Below, piece by piece: positions 23,188-32,542 of a stretch of 64,000 bases of DNA (its first letter is position 1; each line of letters opens with the position of its first letter). The position numbers were made by a program, and so were the translations under genes. This DNA is from Streptomyces smyrnaeus. Lineage in GTDB: Bacteria; Actinomycetota; Actinomycetes; Streptomycetales; Streptomycetaceae. A model generated the notes under the pieces. The model was not told the origin of the DNA, did not search any database, and saw only the letters and a list, made by a program, of their open reading frames with translations. The stretch is from the NCBI RefSeq assembly GCF_017676345.1, contig NZ_JAFFZM010000002.1, positions 539,164 through 603,163 of the forward strand, written 5' to 3'.

Positions 23188-24780
23188 GTGAGCACTGACG
23201 CACTTCCCGAGCCCACGACCGAGAGCACCCGCCGACTGCGGGAGGCGCTGACCGCGGCCGGGTTCACCGCCGATGGTCTCCTCGACGTACTGGGCGCCTC
23301 CGCCTACGCGGCGCTCGCCCGTGGTGAGACCGTCCCGGCGCTGCGCGCCACCCGCGGCGGGGGCCCGTTGGAGACGCTGACGCGGCTCTTCCTGCTGCAG
23401 CAGGCGGTGCCGTACGGCAGCGCGCGGGCCGTGCTGCCCGTCGACGAGGCGCTGTCCGATCGCTGGCTGGAACGGGCGCCGGGTGCGGACCCGCTCCAGG
23501 GCGACGCCGCCGCCGACACCCCCGCGGCCACCGACACCCCCGCCGCCGTACGTGCCACCGTCGATGTGCGCCCCTACAGCGGCCCGGGGGGCGAGGACTG
23601 GTGGATCGTCAGCGACCGGGTATGCGCAGTCGGCGGTGCCGGCGGCGTGGGCGGTCCGCGCGAGGCCGGTGAGGGAAGTCCCGGCCAGGACGTCGTACTC
23701 GGCGTCGGAGGCGCTTCCACGACCCTTGCCGGGCTGATGGTCCCCACCCCTGTCGCCCGCGCGCTCGACCTCGGCACCGGGTCGGGGATCCAGGCGCTGC
23801 ACGCCAGTCGTTTCGCGACGCACGTCACCGCCACGGACGTCAATGCGCGCGCGCTGCGGTTCGCGCGCCTGACCCTGGCGCTGTCGGGTGCCCCGGAACC
23901 GGAGTTGCGGGAGGGCTCGCTGTTCGAGCCGGTGGCGGACGAGGAACCGTACGATCTCATCGTCTCCAACCCGCCCTTCGTGATCTCCCCGGGCGCCCGG
24001 CTCACCTATCGGGACGGTGGCATGGCGGGTGACGACATGTGCCGCACCCTCGTCCAGCAGGCGGCCCGCCAGCTGGCCCCGGGCGGCTACTGCCAGCTGC
24101 TGGCCAACTGGGAGCACCAGGAGGGTGCGGACTGGCGCGAGCGCGTCTGCGGATGGGTGCCGCCCGGGTGCGACGCGTGGATCGTCCAGCGGGAGGTCCA
24201 GGACGTCACCCAGTACGCGGAGCTGTGGCTGCGCGACGCGGGGGACCACCAGGGCGATCCGGCCGCGTACGCGGCGCGCTACGACGCCTGGCTGGAGGAG
24301 TTCGCGGCGCGGGGCACCAAGGCCGTCGGTTTCGGCTGGGTCGTGCTGCGGCGCACGGACGCCGAGCGCCCCTCGGTGCTCGCCGAGGAGTGGCCGCACC
24401 CGGTCGAGCAGCCTCTCGGCGAGGTGATCCGGGAGCACTTCGAGCGGCAGGACTTTCTGCGCCGTACGCACGACGGGGCGCTGCTGGAGCACCGCTTCGT
24501 GCTCGCGGACGAGGTGGTGCAGGAACAGGTGGGAGCGCCGGGCGCGGAGGACCCCGAGTACGTGGTGCTGCGGCAGAACCGCGGGATGCGGCGGGCGACG
24601 ACGGTGGACACGGTCGGTGCCGGGTTCGCCGGGGTGTGCGACGGGACGCTGAGCGCGGGGCGGATCCTGGACGCCATCGGCCAGTTGCTCGGCGAGGACC
24701 CGGCCGAGCTGCGGGCGCGTACGCCGGAGTCGATCAGGCTCCTGGTCGAGCAGGGGTTCCTGTCGCCGGTGGTGGACTGA
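23188..24780 (+). CDS. Class I SAM-dependent methyltransferase (HemK/RlmG-like NPPF type)
   Basis: About 530 residues. The N-terminal 160 residues are a separate helical domain. The Rossmann part has motif I ALDLGTGSGIQALHAS, an acidic second strand VTATDVNARALRF, and the catalytic-loop motif YDLIVSNPPFVISPG, which in this superfamily marks methylation of an exocyclic nitrogen in nucleic acid or glutamine. A C-terminal extension follows. GTG 23188 has GGAG ten bases upstream; ATG 23179 lies almost on top of that site and is the alternative. The substrate, perhaps rRNA or a translation factor, is unknown. Confidence 0.8.
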   Translation: MSTDALPEPTTESTRRLREALTAAGFTADGLLDVLGASAYAALARGETVPALRATRGGGPLETLTRLFLLQQAVPYGSARAVLPVDEALSDRWLERAPGADPLQGDAAADTPAATDTPAAVRATVDVRPYSGPGGEDWWIVSDRVCAVGGAGGVGGPREAGEGSPGQDVVLGVGGASTTLAGLMVPTPVARALDLGTGSGIQALHASRFATHVTATDVNARALRFARLTLALSGAPEPELREGSLFEPVADEEPYDLIVSNPPFVISPGARLTYRDGGMAGDDMCRTLVQQAARQLAPGGYCQLLANWEHQEGADWRERVCGWVPPGCDAWIVQREVQDVTQYAELWLRDAGDHQGDPAAYAARYDAWLEEFAARGTKAVGFGWVVLRRTDAERPSVLAEEWPHPVEQPLGEVIREHFERQDFLRRTHDGALLEHRFVLADEVVQEQVGAPGAEDPEYVVLRQNRGMRRATTVDTVGAGFAGVCDGTLSAGRILDAIGQLLGEDPAELRARTPESIRLLVEQGFLSPVVD

Positions 24781-24803
24781 CGGCGGCCGTAGCGCGGTGC
24801 GGG

Positions 24804-25229
24804 TCAGAGCAGATTGCGGGCCACCGTCCAGGCGACGGCCGCACTCAGTACGGCCACTTTGCCGCGGGTGGTCATACGGGGCGCGTAGCGGCGTCCGCGC
24901 AGCCCTTCGTAGAGCCAGCGCCCCGACAGGTAGCAGGCGACGGGCAGGCCGACCGTGAGCAGTGCGGCGTTGTCGTGCAGGGCCGCCGCCAGGTCGCCGT
25001 GCATCAGGTCGTAGGCCATACGCGTGCCCCCGCAGGCCGGGCAGAGCAGCCCGGTGGCCCAGTTGAAGGGGCAGCGCGGCAGCCAGGCGCCGGACTCGTG
25101 GGGGTTGGTGCCCCACAGGTAGCAGGCGCCTGCCAGGCCCGCCGCCGCCGTGGCGAGCGGCGGGGCGGCCGGGTGGGAGAGGGCGGCGCGGAGTCGGCCC
25201 ACGGCAGCAGGGACGTTGGTTATCGCCAT
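24804..25229 (-). CDS. DUF2752 membrane protein
   Basis: Predicted 141 residues with three or four hydrophobic segments. The signature CPFNWATGLLCPACGGTRM with a CPxCG knuckle and a following HGDLAAALHDN helix is that of the DUF2752 family. Its function is not established. It is convergent with the methyltransferase gene and lies 54 bases beyond the start of, and in the same direction as, the TM2-domain gene. Confidence 0.8.
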   Translation of the reverse strand: MAITNVPAAVGRLRAALSHPAAPPLATAAAGLAGACYLWGTNPHESGAWLPRCPFNWATGLLCPACGGTRMAYDLMHGDLAAALHDNAALLTVGLPVACYLSGRWLYEGLRGRRYAPRMTTRGKVAVLSAAVAWTVARNLL

Positions 25230-25283
25230 GTGGCCAGTGCCTCCCCTCGTGTCGCGTCGCCCTCCCCCGGGGCGTGCGAAGCC

Positions 25284-25679
25284 TCAGCCACGCAGAATAC
25301 GGCCCTGGGCGTCGGTGCGGCTGTCGCTGGTCAGGAACATGATTCCGTCGACCAGCGCCCAGATGCCCATCCCACCGCAGGTGAACAGCTGGGCTATGCC
25401 CATGCCGATGTGACCGGTGTAGAAGCGGCCGATGCCCAGACCGCCGATGAACAGCTGGAGCACTCCGGCGACGATCTTGGACTTGTCGGAGAGCGGACGC
25501 CCGTACGGGTCGTAACCGTACGGCGCGTTCGGATCTCCGGTGTACTGGCCGGGAGGGACGGCGCCCATCGGCTGCTGCTGCGGGTAGCCGTAGCCCGGCT
25601 GGCCGGGCTGCTGCTGGCTGTACGGGTTCTGGCCCGGCTGCTGCGGGTAGCCGTAACCGGGCTGATTCGGGTCGGACAC
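25284..25679 (-). CDS. TM2-domain membrane protein with Gln/Pro/Gly/Tyr-rich N-terminus
   Basis: About 131 residues from GTG 25679 (GGAGG four bases upstream); the frame is open to an ATG at 25724. The first 70 residues are a disordered repeat of GYGYPQQ and QPGQ-type units. The TM2 domain follows with its paired membrane helices: a first one in KIVAGVLQLFIGGLGIGRFY and a second after the loop, with GIWALVDGIMFLT. TM2 proteins are widespread and of unclear function. Confidence 0.85.
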   Translation of the reverse strand: MSDPNQPGYGYPQQPGQNPYSQQQPGQPGYGYPQQQPMGAVPPGQYTGDPNAPYGYDPYGRPLSDKSKIVAGVLQLFIGGLGIGRFYTGHIGMGIAQLFTCGGMGIWALVDGIMFLTSDSRTDAQGRILRG

Positions 25680-25858
25680 AAGACCTCCGAGGTCGAGCGG
25701 TACCTGGTGATGTGCCCCCGACATGTTGCCAGAGCCTTCCGGCGGCGGGACGGCTGGTTGTCGGGTTACCGTTCGAGTGGCGTTGCGGACTTTTCCCGTT
25801 TGACATGGGGGCGGGAGGTACCGTCACACTCCGCAGCGATAGCAATGCAGCGATATTG

Positions 25859-25903
25859 ATACCGACTCATACCGAACCTGATACCGAACCTGATACCGAC
25901 CGG
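25859..25903 (+). repeat. ATACCGA direct repeats just before topA
   Basis: ATACCGAACCTG occurs twice in tandem (25869-25892), flanked by ATACCGACTC (25859) and ATACCGACCGG (25893). The array ends 16 bases before the topA start, in its untranslated leader or promoter. Confidence 0.75.
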
Positions 25904-25918
25904 AGAGAAGAGCAGAAG

Positions 25919-28822
25919 TTGTCCCCGACCCACGAGACAGCAAATGGGGGGCGCCGACTTGTGATCGTCGAGTCGCCTGCCAAGGCCAAGACGATCAAGG
26001 GCTATCTCGGCCCCGGCTACGTTGTCGAGGCCAGTGTCGGGCACATCCGCGACCTCCCGGGCGGTGCGGCCGAGGTTCCCGCGAAGTACAAGGGCGAGCC
26101 CTGGGCCCGCCTCGGCGTCAATGTCGACCACGATTTCGAGCCGCTGTACGTCGTCAACAGCGACAAGAAGGACCAGGTCAAGAAGCTCAAGGAGCTGCTG
26201 GCCGAATCCGACGAGCTGCTGCTGGCCACTGATGAGGACCGCGAGGGCGAGGCCATCGCCTGGCATCTGCAAGAGGTGCTCAAGCCCAAGGTCCCGGTCA
26301 AGCGGATGGTCTTCCACGAGATCACCAAGGACGCCATCCAAAACGCCGTCCGCAACCCCCGCGACCTCAACCAGCGGCTGGTCGACGCACAGGAGACCCG
26401 CCGCATCCTCGACCGGCTGTACGGGTACGAGGTCTCACCCGTGCTGTGGAAGAAGGTCATGCCGCGGCTGTCGGCGGGCCGGGTGCAGTCCGTGGCCACC
26501 CGGCTGGTCGTGGAGCGGGAGCGCGAGCGCATGGCGTTCCGCTCCGCCGAGTACTGGGACCTGACCGGCACGTTCGCGACGGGGCACGCGGGGGATGCCT
26601 CGGCGGGAACGGGTGCCGCGGGCGACCCGGGCACGTTCGGCGCCCGGCTGACGACGGTGGACGGCCGCCGTGTCGCACAGGGCCGCGACTTCGGCTCCGA
26701 CGGGCAGCTCAAGGACCCGTCCGCGGTGCTCCACCTGGACGAGGAGGGCGCCCGCGCCCTGGCCGCCGCGCTGGAGGACACCGACTTCGCGGTCCGCTCC
26801 GTCGAGTCCAAGCCCTACCGCCGCTCCCCGTACGCACCCTTCCGTACGACCACCCTCCAGCAGGAGGCGAGCCGCAAGCTCGGGTTCGGCGCGAAGTCCA
26901 CCATGCAGGTGGCGCAGAAGCTGTACGAGAACGGCTTCATCACCTACATGCGTACGGACTCCACGACGCTCTCCGACACCGCCGTGTCCGCGGCCCGCGC
27001 GCAGGTCACCCAGCTCTACGGCGCCGACTACCTGCCGGACAAGCCGCGTACCTACGCCGGCAAGGTCAAGAACGCGCAGGAGGCGCACGAGGCGATCCGC
27101 CCCTCCGGCGACCGCTTCCGCACGCCCGCCGAGACGGGGCTGACCGGCGACCAGTTCAAGCTCTACGAGCTGATCTGGAAGCGGACCGTCGCCTCGCAGA
27201 TGAAGGACGCCGTCGGCCAGTCGGTGACGGTGAAGGTCGGCGGTCGCTCCGCCGACGGCCGGGACGCCGAGTTCAGCGCCACCGGCAAGATCATCACTTT
27301 CCACGGCTTCCTCAAGGCCTACGTGGAAGGCGCCGACGACCCCAACGCCGAGCTCGACGACCGCGAGCGGCGGCTGCCCCAGGTCGCCGAGGGCGACCCG
27401 CTGCGCGCCGCGGAGATGTCCGTCGACGGCCACGCCACCAAGCCGCCGGCCCGCTACACCGAGGCCACGCTGGTCAAGGAGCTGGAAGAGCGGGAGATCG
27501 GGCGCCCGTCCACCTACGCCTCGATCATCAGCACCATCCTGGACCGGCGCTACGTCTTCAAGAAGGGCACCGCGCTGGTGCCGTCCTTCCTGAGCTTCGC
27601 CGTGGTCGGACTGCTGGAGAAGCACTTCGGCCGGCTCGTCGACTACGACTTCACCGCCAAGATGGAGGACGACCTCGACCGCATCGCGGCGGGCAGCGCC
27701 GAGGCCGTGCCGTGGCTGCGGCGCTTCTACTTCGGCGAGGGCGGCGAGTCCGCGACCGGTGAGGCCGCGGCAGCGGGCAACGGCGACGGCGATCACCTCG
27801 GCGGGCTCAAGGAACTCGTCTCCGACCTCGGCGCGATCGACGCCAAGGGCGTCTCCTCCTTCCCCGTCGGCGAAGGCATCACCCTGCGTGTCGGCCGCTA
27901 CGGTCCGTATGTGGAGGGGCCCAGCGAGAAGGAGGGCGAGCCGGGTCGGCGCGCGGACGTCCCCGACGACCTGCCCCCGGACGAGCTGACGGTCGACTAC
28001 GCCAAGGAACTGCTGGACAAGCCCAGCGGCGACTTCGAACTGGGCACCGACCCGGAGAGCGGTCGCCCGATCGTGGCGCGGGACGGGCGGTACGGACCGT
28101 ACGTCACCGAGGTGCTGCCCGAGGGCACGCCGAAGACGGGCAAGAACGCGGTCAAGCCGCGGACCGCCTCCCTGTTCCGCTCGATGTCGCTGGACACCGT
28201 CACGCTGCAGGACGCGCTCAAGCTGCTGTCGCTGCCGCGTGTCGTCGGCGTCGACCCCGAGTCCGGCAACGAGATCACCGCTCAGAACGGGCGCTACGGG
28301 CCCTATCTGAAGAAGGGCACCGACTCGCGCTCGCTGGAGAGCGAGGAGCAGATCTTCAACATCACGCTGGACGAGGCGCTGGAGATCTACTCCAAGCCGA
28401 AGCAGCGCGGCCGTGCTGCCGCCAAGCCGCCGCTCAAGGAGCTGGGGAACGATCCGGAGACGGAGCGCCCCGTGGTGGTCAAGGACGGCCGTTTCGGTCC
28501 GTATGTGACGGACGGCGAGACGAACGCGACGCTGCGGCGGGACGACGACGTCGAGACGATCACCCCGGAGCGGGGCTTCGAACTGCTGGCCGACAAGCGG
28601 GCGAAGGGCCCCGCGAAGAAGAAGACCGCCGCCAAGAAGACCACCGCGAAGAAGACGGCCACCAAGAAGACGGCTGCGAAGAAGACCGCGGCGAAGAAAA
28701 CCACGGCGACGAAGACGGCGGCCAAGAAGACGGCTGCGAAGAAGACCACCACCAAGAAGACCGCCACCAAGAAGTCGGCCGCCGAGAAGTCCGCTTCTTC
28801 GGAGAACACTTCTCCGGAGTGA
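25919..28822 (+). CDS. topA: DNA topoisomerase I
   Basis: Predicted 967 residues. The TTG start is chosen because family members begin (M)SPTxETxxGGRRLVIVESP; GGAGAG lies upstream. The TOPRIM domain has VIVESPAKAKTIKGYLG and the acidic cluster D105-E-D-R-E-G-E. The catalytic tyrosine is Y343 in FITYMRTDS. The enzyme relaxes negative supercoils by single-strand passage. Several repeated C-terminal modules (RYGPYV type) follow. Zinc fingers are absent, and residues from about 895 to 960 are an alternating Lys-Lys-Thr/Ala tail that in Streptomyces TopA supports processivity on DNA. Confidence 0.97.
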   Translation: MSPTHETANGGRRLVIVESPAKAKTIKGYLGPGYVVEASVGHIRDLPGGAAEVPAKYKGEPWARLGVNVDHDFEPLYVVNSDKKDQVKKLKELLAESDELLLATDEDREGEAIAWHLQEVLKPKVPVKRMVFHEITKDAIQNAVRNPRDLNQRLVDAQETRRILDRLYGYEVSPVLWKKVMPRLSAGRVQSVATRLVVERERERMAFRSAEYWDLTGTFATGHAGDASAGTGAAGDPGTFGARLTTVDGRRVAQGRDFGSDGQLKDPSAVLHLDEEGARALAAALEDTDFAVRSVESKPYRRSPYAPFRTTTLQQEASRKLGFGAKSTMQVAQKLYENGFITYMRTDSTTLSDTAVSAARAQVTQLYGADYLPDKPRTYAGKVKNAQEAHEAIRPSGDRFRTPAETGLTGDQFKLYELIWKRTVASQMKDAVGQSVTVKVGGRSADGRDAEFSATGKIITFHGFLKAYVEGADDPNAELDDRERRLPQVAEGDPLRAAEMSVDGHATKPPARYTEATLVKELEEREIGRPSTYASIISTILDRRYVFKKGTALVPSFLSFAVVGLLEKHFGRLVDYDFTAKMEDDLDRIAAGSAEAVPWLRRFYFGEGGESATGEAAAAGNGDGDHLGGLKELVSDLGAIDAKGVSSFPVGEGITLRVGRYGPYVEGPSEKEGEPGRRADVPDDLPPDELTVDYAKELLDKPSGDFELGTDPESGRPIVARDGRYGPYVTEVLPEGTPKTGKNAVKPRTASLFRSMSLDTVTLQDALKLLSLPRVVGVDPESGNEITAQNGRYGPYLKKGTDSRSLESEEQIFNITLDEALEIYSKPKQRGRAAAKPPLKELGNDPETERPVVVKDGRFGPYVTDGETNATLRRDDDVETITPERGFELLADKRAKGPAKKKTAAKKTTAKKTATKKTAAKKTAAKKTTATKTAAKKTAAKKTTTKKTATKKSAAEKSASSENTSPE

Positions 28823-28908
28823 CCCCGAAGGCGCCGCTGAGCAGCGGCGCGCATACAGATGTTCGGGTACGGAGCCGGGGTGTCGGTCACTCCCTATACG
28901 CTGGCGGG

Positions 28909-31900
28909 ATGAAGTCTTCGCCCCCAACTGCCCCGGACGACGCCCTCGCCGCGGAATCCCGCGAGGGTGCCGTGACCGCGTTGCTGCGTTTCCCCCCGCT
29001 GCGGCGGCTGTGGACCGCGCAGTTCACCAGTGGGATCGGCGACATGCTTGGTCTCCTGGTGCTGCTGTTGCTGGCGATGCAGGCAGCAGCCGTGCGTGGC
29101 GTGGCGGGGGACCCGGTGTTCGGCGGCGGGTACCGCGGGATGGCACTCGTCGTGGCCGCCGTCTTCGGACTGCGGCTGCTGTCCACGCTGCTGTTCGGCG
29201 CCGTTCTGTTGGGTCCGATCTCCGCGCTGGTCAGCGGTGCCCAGGAGAGCGGCAAGAACGCGAAGGACGAGAAGACCCCGAAGAGCCCCCAGAGTGCACA
29301 GGGCGCTCAGGCCCCGGAGAGCGTGCAGAGTGCTCGCAGCGGGAGCGGTGAGAAGGCCGCAGCGAGCGACGGCGGCAGCGGGAAGAAGGTCCTCGGCAGC
29401 GGGAAGAAGGTCCTCGGCAGCGGGAAGAAGGTCCTCGACCGGCGCTGGACGCTGTTCGGAGCCGACGCGCTGCGCGCGCTCGCGCTGATCGTCGCCCCGC
29501 TGTGGATCGACTGGACGCCCGGCAGCGCGTTCTTCGTACTCCTCGCCTCCGTCTTCGTGGCGGGTGCGGCCGAGCGGATCTCCACCGTCACGAGGGACAG
29601 CGCGGCCCCCGCACTGCTGCCGGCCACGCCGCCCGAGGGCGCCGCCGTACGGCCGCTGCCGGACCACCACGAGGCGCTGCGCCGGCTGTGGCTGCGGTCG
29701 GGCTTCGTCGCGCTGCCGATCGCGGCCGCCGGACTCGTCGTCGTCACGCTGATCAGCAACCTGTTCGGTACGGGTATCGACTGGTTCGGCTCGCACCAGG
29801 CCGCCCTCGCCTCGTACGTGGCGGCCGGGCTCTTCGCGGCCGCTGCCGCCATCGTCTACTTCCTCGAACTGCCGGACGGGCGGACCCCGCGCCCCCGCTC
29901 ACCGCTGGAGGGGCTGCGCAGGCCCAGGACGACCGAGGGTGGACCGGACAAGGGCCGCACCGGAGCCGTACCGCTACTCGTCGCCGCGGGCGGGGCGATC
30001 GGCGGCGCCGTCGCGGCGGCTGTCGCGCTCGCTCCGCTGCACGCCGCCGACCTCGGCGGTGGCCCCGTCGCATTCGGACTGCTGGCGCTGATGCTGACCG
30101 GCGGCACCGTCGCGGGGATCCGGATGGCGCCGTACACGGTGCCGTCGCTCTCCCGGCGCCGGCTCCTCGCGCTCACCATCGGGCTGACCGGCATCGTGCT
30201 GCTGGCGGCCGGACTCGTTCCCGACACCGCGACCGTCATCGGGCTGGCACTGCTGGCCGGGCTGGGCGGCGGCATCGCGGCGAACACCCTGCACACCCTG
30301 CTCGATCAGGAGACCGAGGAGTTCCGTCGCGTCCGTACGACCGAGCATCTGCAGGCGGTGGTACGGCTGTCGCTGGCGGTGGGCGCGATCGTGGCGCCGG
30401 TGGTGGCCGCGCTGATCGGACCGCACCGGGTGGAGAACGGCTCGTTCGTCTTCGACCACGGCGGGGCCTCGTTCACGCTGATGCTGGTGGGCGCGCTACT
30501 GCTGCCCGTCGGCGCGATCCTGCTCGGCCGCACCGACGACCGGCAGGGCGTACCGCTGCGGCGGGACCTGCTGGAGGCGTTCGGCGGCGGCCCGCTGCGG
30601 CAGGCACCTGCCAAGAACGGCTTCTTCCTGGTACTGGAGGGCGGCGACGGCGCGGGCAAGACCACACAGGTGGAGGCGCTCGCCGAGTGGATCAGGGCCA
30701 AGGGGCACGAGGTCGTCGTCACCAAGGAGCCCGGCTCCACACCGGTGGGCAAGCGGCTGCGCTCCATCCTGCTGGACGTCTCCTCGGCCGGGCTCTCGCA
30801 CCGCGCGGAGGCACTGCTGTACGCCGCGGACCGCGCCGAGCACGTGGACACGGTGGTCCGCCCGGCGCTGGAGCGCGGGGCCGTGGTGATCTCCGACCGG
30901 TACGTCGACTCCTCCGTCGCCTACCAGGGCGCCGGACGCGACCTGTCCCCGAGCGAGATCGCCCGTATCAACCGCTGGGCGACCGAGGGACTGGTGCCGC
31001 ATCTGACCGTGCTGCTCGACGTACCGCCCGAGACGGCGCGTGAACGGTTCACCGAGGCGCCGGACCGACTGGAATCCGAGCCGGCCGAGTTCCACCAGCG
31101 GGTGCGCGCCGGATTCCTCACCCTCGCCGCCGCCGACCCGGCCCGCTATCTGGTCGTCGACGCCGCGCAGGAGCCGCAGACCGTCACCACGGCCGTTCGC
31201 CACCGCCTCGACCAGGTGCTTCCGCTCTCCGAGGCCGAGAAGAAGGCCCAGGAGGAGGCCCGTAAGCGGGCCGAGGAGGAAGCGCGCAAGCGGGCCGAGG
31301 AAGAGGCCCGCCGCAAGGCGGAGGAAGAGCGCAAGGAGCGCGAGCGCAAGGAGCAGCTGGAAAAGCTCCGCCGCGAGGAGGAGGAGCGCAAGCGCCGCGA
31401 GGCCGAGTTGGCGCGCCAGCTGGAAGAGGCCCGGCGCGCCGAGGAGGCCCGTAAGCGGGCCGAGGAAGCCCGCCGGATCGCCGAGGAGGAGCGCGAGCGC
31501 CGCGAGGCCGAGCAGCGCGCCTACGAGGAGGAGCAGGAGCGGCTGCGCAAGCGTGCCGAGGAGGAGAAGCGGCTGCGGGCCGAGGCCGAGGAGCGCCGTC
31601 GGGAACGGCAGCGCAAGGCCGAGGAAGCGCTGCTGAAGGCCGAGCAGGCGCGGGCGGCGGCTGCCGCGGAGGCGGCGGCCAAGGCCGAGGCGGAGGCCGA
31701 GGCAGAGGCTGCCGAGCGGGCGCAGCGGGAGACGGCGGAGGCTGCGGAAGCAGCGGAGGCCGCGAAGGCCGCGCAGGCGTCGAAGGCTACGAAGACTGCC
31801 GGGGCCGCGAAGGCTGCTGGGGCCGCGAAGGCTGCGGAGGCTGCCCAGGCTGCGGAGGGCGTCGGGGCTGCGGAGCTCGCTGAGGCGGCTGAGGGGGCGG

Positions 31901-32364
31901 AGACTCCCGAGGCCGGAGGTGCTGCCGAGGAGACCGCATCCGAGGCCGCCCCCGAGGCCGCACCGTCGCCCGACGGGTCGGAGGCCGACACGGCGCAGAT
32001 CCCCCAGGTCCGGCCGCAGGACGAGAAGGCCGCCGGACCGGACGCGGACTCCGGACCGGACGCGGAGGACACCACGCAGTTGCCGCGTCCCGAGGTGGCG
32101 TCGCCCGAGGACGAGACGACGGTGCTGCCGCGCGTCTCCGAGGCGGACGACACCCGCGAGACGGCGGTTCTCCCGCAGGTTCCCGAGTCCGCCGCCGATC
32201 CCGACGACCGCACGCGCGAACTGCCGCAGGTCGACGAGACGGAGCGGCGCCCTCGCCCCTCCTGGGCGGAGGATCCGCTCGACGACGCGCCCACCCTCGC
32301 GGACAAGCTGCTGGGCCCGCGCGAGGACGACGGCGACGGCGGCGAGGACCACCGACGCCGATAG
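28909..32364 (+). CDS. tmk: Fusion: MFS-like membrane domain, thymidylate kinase, charged coiled-coil tail
   Basis: Predicted 1151 residues. Residues about 25-560 are an MFS-like permease with some ten hydrophobic segments and a Lys/Ser-rich loop near 125-180. The thymidylate kinase follows, with P-loop LEGGDGAGKTTQ (G578-K584), VVTKEPGSTPVGK and SDRYVDSSVAYQGAGR. It phosphorylates dTMP to dTDP, an essential step in dTTP synthesis. From about 775 to 1020 the chain is an extreme Glu/Lys/Arg/Ala-rich helix, then Ala repeats and an acidic disordered tail. ATG 28909 is preferred. The gene is 86 bases after topA. Membrane anchoring of the kinase is inferred. Confidence 0.9.
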   Translation: MKSSPPTAPDDALAAESREGAVTALLRFPPLRRLWTAQFTSGIGDMLGLLVLLLLAMQAAAVRGVAGDPVFGGGYRGMALVVAAVFGLRLLSTLLFGAVLLGPISALVSGAQESGKNAKDEKTPKSPQSAQGAQAPESVQSARSGSGEKAAASDGGSGKKVLGSGKKVLGSGKKVLDRRWTLFGADALRALALIVAPLWIDWTPGSAFFVLLASVFVAGAAERISTVTRDSAAPALLPATPPEGAAVRPLPDHHEALRRLWLRSGFVALPIAAAGLVVVTLISNLFGTGIDWFGSHQAALASYVAAGLFAAAAAIVYFLELPDGRTPRPRSPLEGLRRPRTTEGGPDKGRTGAVPLLVAAGGAIGGAVAAAVALAPLHAADLGGGPVAFGLLALMLTGGTVAGIRMAPYTVPSLSRRRLLALTIGLTGIVLLAAGLVPDTATVIGLALLAGLGGGIAANTLHTLLDQETEEFRRVRTTEHLQAVVRLSLAVGAIVAPVVAALIGPHRVENGSFVFDHGGASFTLMLVGALLLPVGAILLGRTDDRQGVPLRRDLLEAFGGGPLRQAPAKNGFFLVLEGGDGAGKTTQVEALAEWIRAKGHEVVVTKEPGSTPVGKRLRSILLDVSSAGLSHRAEALLYAADRAEHVDTVVRPALERGAVVISDRYVDSSVAYQGAGRDLSPSEIARINRWATEGLVPHLTVLLDVPPETARERFTEAPDRLESEPAEFHQRVRAGFLTLAAADPARYLVVDAAQEPQTVTTAVRHRLDQVLPLSEAEKKAQEEARKRAEEEARKRAEEEARRKAEEERKERERKEQLEKLRREEEERKRREAELARQLEEARRAEEARKRAEEARRIAEEERERREAEQRAYEEEQERLRKRAEEEKRLRAEAEERRRERQRKAEEALLKAEQARAAAAAEAAAKAEAEAEAEAAERAQRETAEAAEAAEAAKAAQASKATKTAGAAKAAGAAKAAEAAQAAEGVGAAELAEAAEGAETPEAGGAAEETASEAAPEAAPSPDGSEADTAQIPQVRPQDEKAAGPDADSGPDAEDTTQLPRPEVASPEDETTVLPRVSEADDTRETAVLPQVPESAADPDDRTRELPQVDETERRPRPSWAEDPLDDAPTLADKLLGPREDDGDGGEDHRRR
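29374..29436 (+). repeat. Three perfect 21-bp tandem repeats inside tmk
   Basis: The unit (GGCAGCGGGAAGAAGGTCC plus TC) occurs at 29374, 29395 and 29416 and encodes GSGKKVL three times in the cytoplasmic loop of the MFS-like domain. Exact identity suggests recent copy-number change. Confidence 0.95.
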
Positions 32365-32373
32365 AGCGCCGAC

Positions 32374-32407
32374 GGTCCGGCCAGGCGCCACAGCACCTGG
32401 CCGGACC
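32374..32407 (+). terminator. Terminator after tmk
   Basis: Perfect 12-bp stem GGTCCGGCCAGG (32374-32385) with CCTGGCCGGACC (32396-32407), 10-base loop, ten bases after the stop. No U-tract. Confidence 0.7.
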
Positions 32408-32542
32408 ACCTGCGCGCCACCTTGCACCACCCGCCACCGGCGCCCGGTGTCTGCCACCCGCCACCGGGCGCCCGGTGTCCGCCACACGGCACCCTCACCG
32501 GTCCGTCCCGGGCTGTCACCGGTATCCGCGACAATGGTCTCC

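Noticed and set aside
22627..25845. Reverse-strand open frame of 1072 codons
   Set aside because: It crosses the real TM2 and DUF2752 genes in another frame and the methyltransferase on the other strand, and carries no recognisable motif.
28600..28800. Lysine-codon repeats at the end of topA as a separate repeat element
   Set aside because: They are the coding basis of the known Lys-rich tail of Streptomyces TopA; the units vary in sequence.
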